From an uncultured Sphingomonadaceae bacterium (lineage in GTDB: Bacteria > Pseudomonadota > Alphaproteobacteria > Sphingomonadales > Sphingomonadaceae): 64,000 bases of DNA. Below are positions 60,389-64,000 of the stretch, one piece after another (positions within the stretch are counted from its first letter, which is position 1; every line of letters begins with the position of its first letter). The notes under the pieces are model-generated. The model saw only the letters and a program-made list of their open reading frames with translations, searched no databases and was not told where the DNA came from. The position numbers and the translations under genes are program-made. The stretch spans positions 62,001 to 126,000 of the forward strand of contig CANMWO010000001.1 in NCBI GenBank assembly GCA_947501695.1, read 5' to 3'.

Positions 60389-61116
60389 CGCCTGATCAGA
60401 AGCTCGACATTTTGATTGTTGATGATGAGCCGTTGGCACGCAGCCGGATTAGATCCCTGTGCAATAGGATGACCAACATAAATCGTATAGATATGGCAAG
60501 CGGCGGCCGCGAAGCGCTGGAAATGATATCGCAAAATTGTCCGGGAATTCTGCTGCTAGATATTGATATGCCCGATCTTTCCGGCATGGAAGTCGCGAAA
60601 CAATGTCAGCAACTGGCGGCGGCGCCAGAGATTATATTTACTACTGCCCATGATCGATATGCGGTTGAGGCCTTTCGGTTTGAAGCGACAGACTATCTTC
60701 TCAAACCCGTCAAGGAGGAGCTACTGAGAGAGGCTTTGGGTCGTGTCCTACAAAAACGGCAAACTGTTCAAACCGGTCAGCAACCTGCTGGCGACCATCG
60801 GTTCTGGGTCCAGGATGGCGACAGCGCTGTGCAGATCAGCAGCGCTGATATCGGTTGGATCGAGGCTGATCGCGATTATATGCGGCTGTGTTTGCCAGAT
60901 CGCAGCTATCTGGTGCACGAAGCGATGCAATCACTGTTGGATCGATTGCCGGCTGGCTTGTTTGTCCGCATTCATCGTTCGGCTGCCGTAAACCGAAACT
61001 TTGTGCGCGATATTCGCCGAAAAGGCCGCCGCAGATATCTCGTCATGCAAGACAGCACAGAACTCACGATCGGACCGAGTTTTGTCAAGGCAGCGATGGG
61101 TACGCTCGCCAATTAA
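60385..61116 (+). CDS. LytTR-family response regulator
   Basis: The protein is 243 aa from ATG 60385, which overlaps the kinase stop; a TTG six bases earlier would add two residues. The receiver has IVDDEPLARSRI and the phosphoacceptor LLLDIDMPDLSG. The LytTR DNA-binding domain covers about 140-240 (ISSADIGWIEADRDYMRLCL and FVRIHRSAAVNRNFVRDI). It forms a two-component pair with the preceding kinase. Confidence 0.93.
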   Translation: MTPDQKLDILIVDDEPLARSRIRSLCNRMTNINRIDMASGGREALEMISQNCPGILLLDIDMPDLSGMEVAKQCQQLAAAPEIIFTTAHDRYAVEAFRFEATDYLLKPVKEELLREALGRVLQKRQTVQTGQQPAGDHRFWVQDGDSAVQISSADIGWIEADRDYMRLCLPDRSYLVHEAMQSLLDRLPAGLFVRIHRSAAVNRNFVRDIRRKGRRRYLVMQDSTELTIGPSFVKAAMGTLAN

Positions 61117-61163
61117 GCCGCTTTTCTCTTTATGAATCCTTCGCTGATTGCTGGATCAGCTGG

Positions 61164-62204
61164 TTAGCTAGGCGGTTTGGGCTTGTCGGACATAGTGACC
61201 GAATAGCGCGGGGCAGGGGCTGGTTGCATATGCCCACCCACGTCGACAAATGTCTCCCGTTCTACATTATGAGGATGATGTTTTGCTTCGGTCAGCGACA
61301 GGACGGGGGCGAAACATATGTCGGTCCCCTCCATCAATACGCACCACTCATCACGCGTTTTTGACTGAAATAAAGCAGTCAGCTTTTCCTTTAGTGGCCC
61401 CCACGATTTTGGGTTCATCTGGGGATCGAAATCTGGATCATCTTCCAATCCCGCAACCTTGCGTAATTGCGCGTAAAATTGCGGCTCAATCGATCCAATC
61501 GAGATATATTTTCCATCAGCGGTCTCATAGCTATCGTAGAAATGTGCACCCGTATCGAGCAGGTTAACGCCGCGTTCGTCGCGCCATTGGCCGATATTGT
61601 TAAAGTCGAAAATCATCGCCATTAACGCGGCCGAACCATCGGTCATCGCGCAATCGACCACCTGACCAACACCGCCGGTTTTGGCGTGCAGTAAGGCCGA
61701 TACCATGCCCAAAGCCAGCATCATGCCGCCGCCGCCAAAGTCGCCGACCATATTGACCGGTGGTGTTGGTTTCTCACCCTCACGACCAAAGGCATGGAGT
61801 GCGCCGGAAATGGAAATATAGTTTATGTCATGTCCAGCAGCATGCGCCAACGGTCCATATTGACCCCAGCCGGTCATCCGGCCGAAAACCAGCTTGGGAT
61901 TGTCTTGCAGCAGCACATCCGGTCCGAGGCCGAGCCTTTCCATGACGCCGGGGCGGAAACCTTCAATCAAGCCGTCAGACTGTTTGACTATATCACGGGC
62001 CTGTTGAATGCCGGCTTCTGATTTCAGATCCACTTCGACAAGTTTCCGTGAACGGGAGAGTGCGAGGCGTCCATCTGGTGCGCCGCCGGGCCGATGCAGG
62101 ACCGTGACCGTGGCACCTTGGTCCGCCAGCATCATTCCACAAAAAGGTCCGGGCCCGATGCCTGCAAATTCTACGATGTTGATTCCTGCCAGTGGCCCAG
62201 CCAT
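61164..62204 (-). CDS. CaiB/BaiF family CoA transferase (alpha-methylacyl-CoA racemase-like)
   Basis: The protein is 346 aa. GINIVEFAGIGPGPFCGMML opens the family III CoA transferase fold. GHDINYISISGALHAFG carries the aspartate used by racemase-type members and GEKPTPPVNMVGDFGGGGM follows. The spacing and short length fit alpha-methylacyl-CoA racemase, which inverts 2-methyl branched acyl-CoAs for beta-oxidation. It is convergent with the LytTR gene. Confidence 0.9.
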   Translation of the reverse strand: MAGPLAGINIVEFAGIGPGPFCGMMLADQGATVTVLHRPGGAPDGRLALSRSRKLVEVDLKSEAGIQQARDIVKQSDGLIEGFRPGVMERLGLGPDVLLQDNPKLVFGRMTGWGQYGPLAHAAGHDINYISISGALHAFGREGEKPTPPVNMVGDFGGGGMMLALGMVSALLHAKTGGVGQVVDCAMTDGSAALMAMIFDFNNIGQWRDERGVNLLDTGAHFYDSYETADGKYISIGSIEPQFYAQLRKVAGLEDDPDFDPQMNPKSWGPLKEKLTALFQSKTRDEWCVLMEGTDICFAPVLSLTEAKHHPHNVERETFVDVGGHMQPAPAPRYSVTMSDKPKPPS

Positions 62205-62285
62205 ATCCTGCTCCTGTTTAATCGAATGATTAAACGGTCCTATGCAGCGGTTGGATTCTAATCAAGCAGATTTGTAATAGTGCCC

Positions 62286-62702
62286 TTAGCGGGGACGCTG
62301 ACCATGGCCGAGCGGTTGCCGTTTGGAGCTATGTTGTTTCAAATAGCGAGGGAGTTCTAACTTGGATTGACCTACCGGTTTGCGCGCCAGTTTTGGATCA
62401 ATGGGATGGTCAAAGGCAATGCCGAGCCGACCTTGTGCAACCCATGCGATATAGCCGGTAATGCGTCCAATATTGCGCAATTCCAGTTCCAACTTGTCAC
62501 CGGGTTTAGCAATGACCGGGGCTTCCGCCATTAGACCGCCAGCGGAAAGATTCCGAATCCGTACTTCGCCGCAATCATCGCCATCCACAAAGCGCAAAAC
62601 GGCTTTCAGGAAAAGGCTATCGCGGTCTAGTTCACGCTTGGGTAGGCCGCTGGTTTGGCCGTTTTTGCCCAAATTCTCGTCAAAGGGTTCTTTCATGTGC
62701 AT
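62286..62702 (-). CDS. PilZ domain protein
   Basis: The protein is 138 aa. DRDSLFLKAVLRFVDGDD and VRIRNLSAGGLMAE match the PilZ DxSxxG-type motif (NLSAGG). The upstream RxxxR motif that binds cyclic-di-GMP is not obvious, so binding is uncertain. ATG 62702 or 62696 may be used. PilZ proteins affect motility and exopolysaccharide. Confidence 0.82.
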   Translation of the reverse strand: MHMKEPFDENLGKNGQTSGLPKRELDRDSLFLKAVLRFVDGDDCGEVRIRNLSAGGLMAEAPVIAKPGDKLELELRNIGRITGYIAWVAQGRLGIAFDHPIDPKLARKPVGQSKLELPRYLKQHSSKRQPLGHGQRPR

Positions 62703-62835
62703 CCCGCGGATAAATGTAAAACAACGTTTCTTAGCCCGGATTATTGCCGCAAAAAGATGGAAAATTGGTTAATGCTGATAAGAGATTACACGCGGCGCGG
62801 TGATAGGATGTGCAAGATGTTCCAATCACCAAAAG

Positions 62836-62867
62836 CGCTTTAGCCTTAATGTGTTAGGGCTAAAGCG
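62836..62867 (-). terminator. Rho-independent terminator downstream of dksA
   Basis: CGCTTTAGCC and GGCTAAAGCG form a perfect 10-bp stem around a 12-base loop. On the reverse strand it is followed by CTTTTGG. It ends the leftward transcript from the dksA-type gene, whose stop is 60 bases upstream. Confidence 0.75.
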
Positions 62868-62926
62868 ATGAATGCAGTCCAATGAAGTTATATTGATTGT
62901 GGGCTGTTGAACCCGATAACAGCAAG

Positions 62927-63391
62927 TTATTGATCGCGAGAGATTTTCTCATTGCGTTCATGCGCTTCTTGCGCTTCGACGCTCATCGTTGCAATCGGTC
63001 TTGCTTCCAAGCGCTCGAGCGAAATTGGCTCGCCAGTAACCTGACAATAACCATATTCGCCTTCCTCTATACGGCGCAACGCCGATTCGATTTTTGAGGT
63101 TAGTTTGCGTTGGCGATCACGGGTCCGCAGTTCAAGGCCCCAATCGGTTTCGCTGGATGCGCGGTCATTAAGATCGGCTTCCTGAATTGGTCCGTCTTGC
63201 AAATGGGCCAGGGTTTCCTTGGATTCTTCGATGATATCCAATTTCCACTTCTCCAGAGCATTTTTGAAATAAGCGAGATGGCGCTCATTCATAAATTCTT
63301 CGTCGGCACTGGGCCGATAGCCGTTTTCCAGCACAATTTCACCGTTTGAACCACCATCCGAACCGGATGAATTTTTCGCTGAGGACGCCAA
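62927..63391 (-). CDS. dksA: DksA/TraR family RNA polymerase regulator
   Basis: DksA binds RNA polymerase's secondary channel with ppGpp in the stringent response. The protein is 154 aa from TTG 63391, chosen because GGAGAG lies just ahead and the conserved region follows closely; an upstream frame to 63484 would add a Gly/Arg-rich leader. Motifs are FMNERHLAYFKNALEKWK, the coiled-coil NDRASSETDWGLELRTRDRQ and YGYCQVTGEPISLERLEARP. Only one cysteine of the four-cysteine zinc finger remains, as in alphaproteobacterial relatives I recall. Confidence 0.92.
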   Translation of the reverse strand: MASSAKNSSGSDGGSNGEIVLENGYRPSADEEFMNERHLAYFKNALEKWKLDIIEESKETLAHLQDGPIQEADLNDRASSETDWGLELRTRDRQRKLTSKIESALRRIEEGEYGYCQVTGEPISLERLEARPIATMSVEAQEAHERNEKISRDQ

Positions 63392-63484
63392 ATATACTCT
63401 CCAACATCTGCCCCCAACCCGATATGGGTTGGCGAAGGACCGGCTATAAACGGGGCCTATAAACTTGGCGTTCGTCTTAGACAA

Positions 63485-63851
63485 GATGCAATATGCCGCT
63501 ACCGATCAAATTGTGCCGTCGGCGGCTTGGTAATGCCAAGAATCGATTGAATAACCGCCTTCAAGGCAGGAATTGGCGAATCGCGTCCCAAAACAAACCC
63601 TATGTTTTGCGATAACTTTTTCGCATAGACGCAAGATATCCAATGTAAATGGTATCAATTCGGGACATTAACTCTGCTTGGCGAGAGATTGATAAGGATT
63701 TTTCAATTTTTCTTGATCCAAACAAGGTTAACGGAATTGTTATCAACGGCTTCTTCTGCGCTTTTGGTGGATGTCGGAAGGCGAAACCAACGGCCAGCAC
63801 ATTTTTGCAGGCCGAATATATCGTTTTCACAAGCGGAAGAGAGTGATTATT
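63485..63851. other. Gap ahead of the last partial gene
   Basis: No convincing gene is visible. A short plus-strand frame at 63649-63846 has no domain and no good ribosome binding site. The promoters of dksA (leftward) and of the partial gene at 63852 should lie here. Confidence 0.4.
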
Positions 63852-64000
63852 ATGTCGGTAAGAATGGCTTTAGCAAAATTATGCGCTTGCACATGCGGCG
63901 GTGCGCTAATTGGTGGCGGTGCTGTGCACGTCACGGAAGCGCCAGCTGCGCCTTATATCAAAAAGGTCGACAAGAAAAAGAAGGTTCGTGCTCGGGTCTT
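63852..64000 (+). CDS. Exported protein, 5' part only
   Basis: ATG 63852 opens a frame (MSVRMALAKLCACTCGGAL and onward, with GGGAVHVTEAPAAPYIKKVD) that runs off the window after about 49 codons. The Cys-rich then Ala/Gly segment looks like a short hydrophobic signal or lipid-attachment region followed by a Lys-rich stretch. Too little is present to name a family. Confidence 0.5.
   Translation, partial: MSVRMALAKLCACTCGGALIGGGAVHVTEAPAAPYIKKVDKKKKVRARV

Noticed and set aside
63649-63846. 65-codon plus frame before the last partial gene
   Set aside because: No ribosome binding site or domain; the next frame at 63852 has a better start.
1-64000. CRISPR array or Cas genes
   Set aside because: No regularly spaced short repeats with unique spacers and no Cas motifs were seen; the repeated DNA found is Rhs sequence, att repeats or low complexity.

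Overview
The window looks like a chromosomal segment of a sphingomonad alphaproteobacterium (Sphingorhabdus/Parasphingorhabdus/Sphingopyxis type). I infer this from the intermediate GC content, the alphaproteobacterial hom, glpX and recJ genes lying close together, the TonB-ExbB-ExbD-ExbD set, a DksA with one cysteine in its finger region, class II DAHP synthase and a SleB-type hydrolase. No 16S rRNA or other taxonomic marker is present, so the genus is inference.

About 1-21 kb is accessory DNA. It opens with a large tyrosine integrase cut by the window edge, a pair of ~130-bp imperfect repeats, and a serine recombinase with a probable C-terminal frameshift. Two Rhs/YD-repeat toxin modules follow. 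Module 1 (about 3.9-12.2 kb) has a short secreted YD-repeat protein, four small secreted proteins, a broken Rhs N-terminus, an Rhs shell split into two coupled exported proteins (617 and 911 aa), a variable C-terminal tip and a cytoplasmic-type downstream partner. Module 2 (about 13.3-18.8 kb) has a short secreted YD-repeat protein, one fused Rhs shell (1389 aa) with a zincin-like tip, and a downstream lipoprotein. Both modules are preceded by nearly the same 19-bp palindrome and the same promoter-like block. An orphan piece of Rhs core lies between them. A decayed IS3-family element and a decayed tRNA-Lys 3' half close the region.

About 21-24.4 kb carries a divergent pair of DUF1838 exported proteins and a short-chain dehydrogenase. 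From 24.76 to 29.25 kb is a compact 4.5-kb integrated island at the 3' end of tRNA-Glu(TTC). It has 16-bp direct repeats at its ends, four copies of TTGGCTAAC as candidate integrase arm sites, a 5'-truncated integrase, a three-gene membrane/ankyrin-lipoprotein operon and a three-gene immunity-type operon (unknown family, DUF5063-like, Imm26-like).

About 29.3-64 kb is ordinary core genome: VOC protein, recJ, flavodoxin-like protein, uracil-DNA glycosylase-like protein, DUF900 hydrolase, glpX, hom, tonB-exbB-exbD-exbD with a terminator, an ABC exporter, TspO, UbiK-like, YbjN, proC, MarR/ilvE, tRNA-Gln, a three-gene signalling operon (OmpR-type regulator, LysM-FecR protein, CHASE2 kinase), class II DAHP synthase, SleB hydrolase, MATE, a DUF2891 lipoprotein followed by a LytS/LytTR pair, CaiB-type CoA transferase/racemase, PilZ and dksA with its terminator. 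The most interesting content is the paired Rhs modules, whose two putative immunity proteins differ in predicted compartment (cytoplasm versus periplasm).
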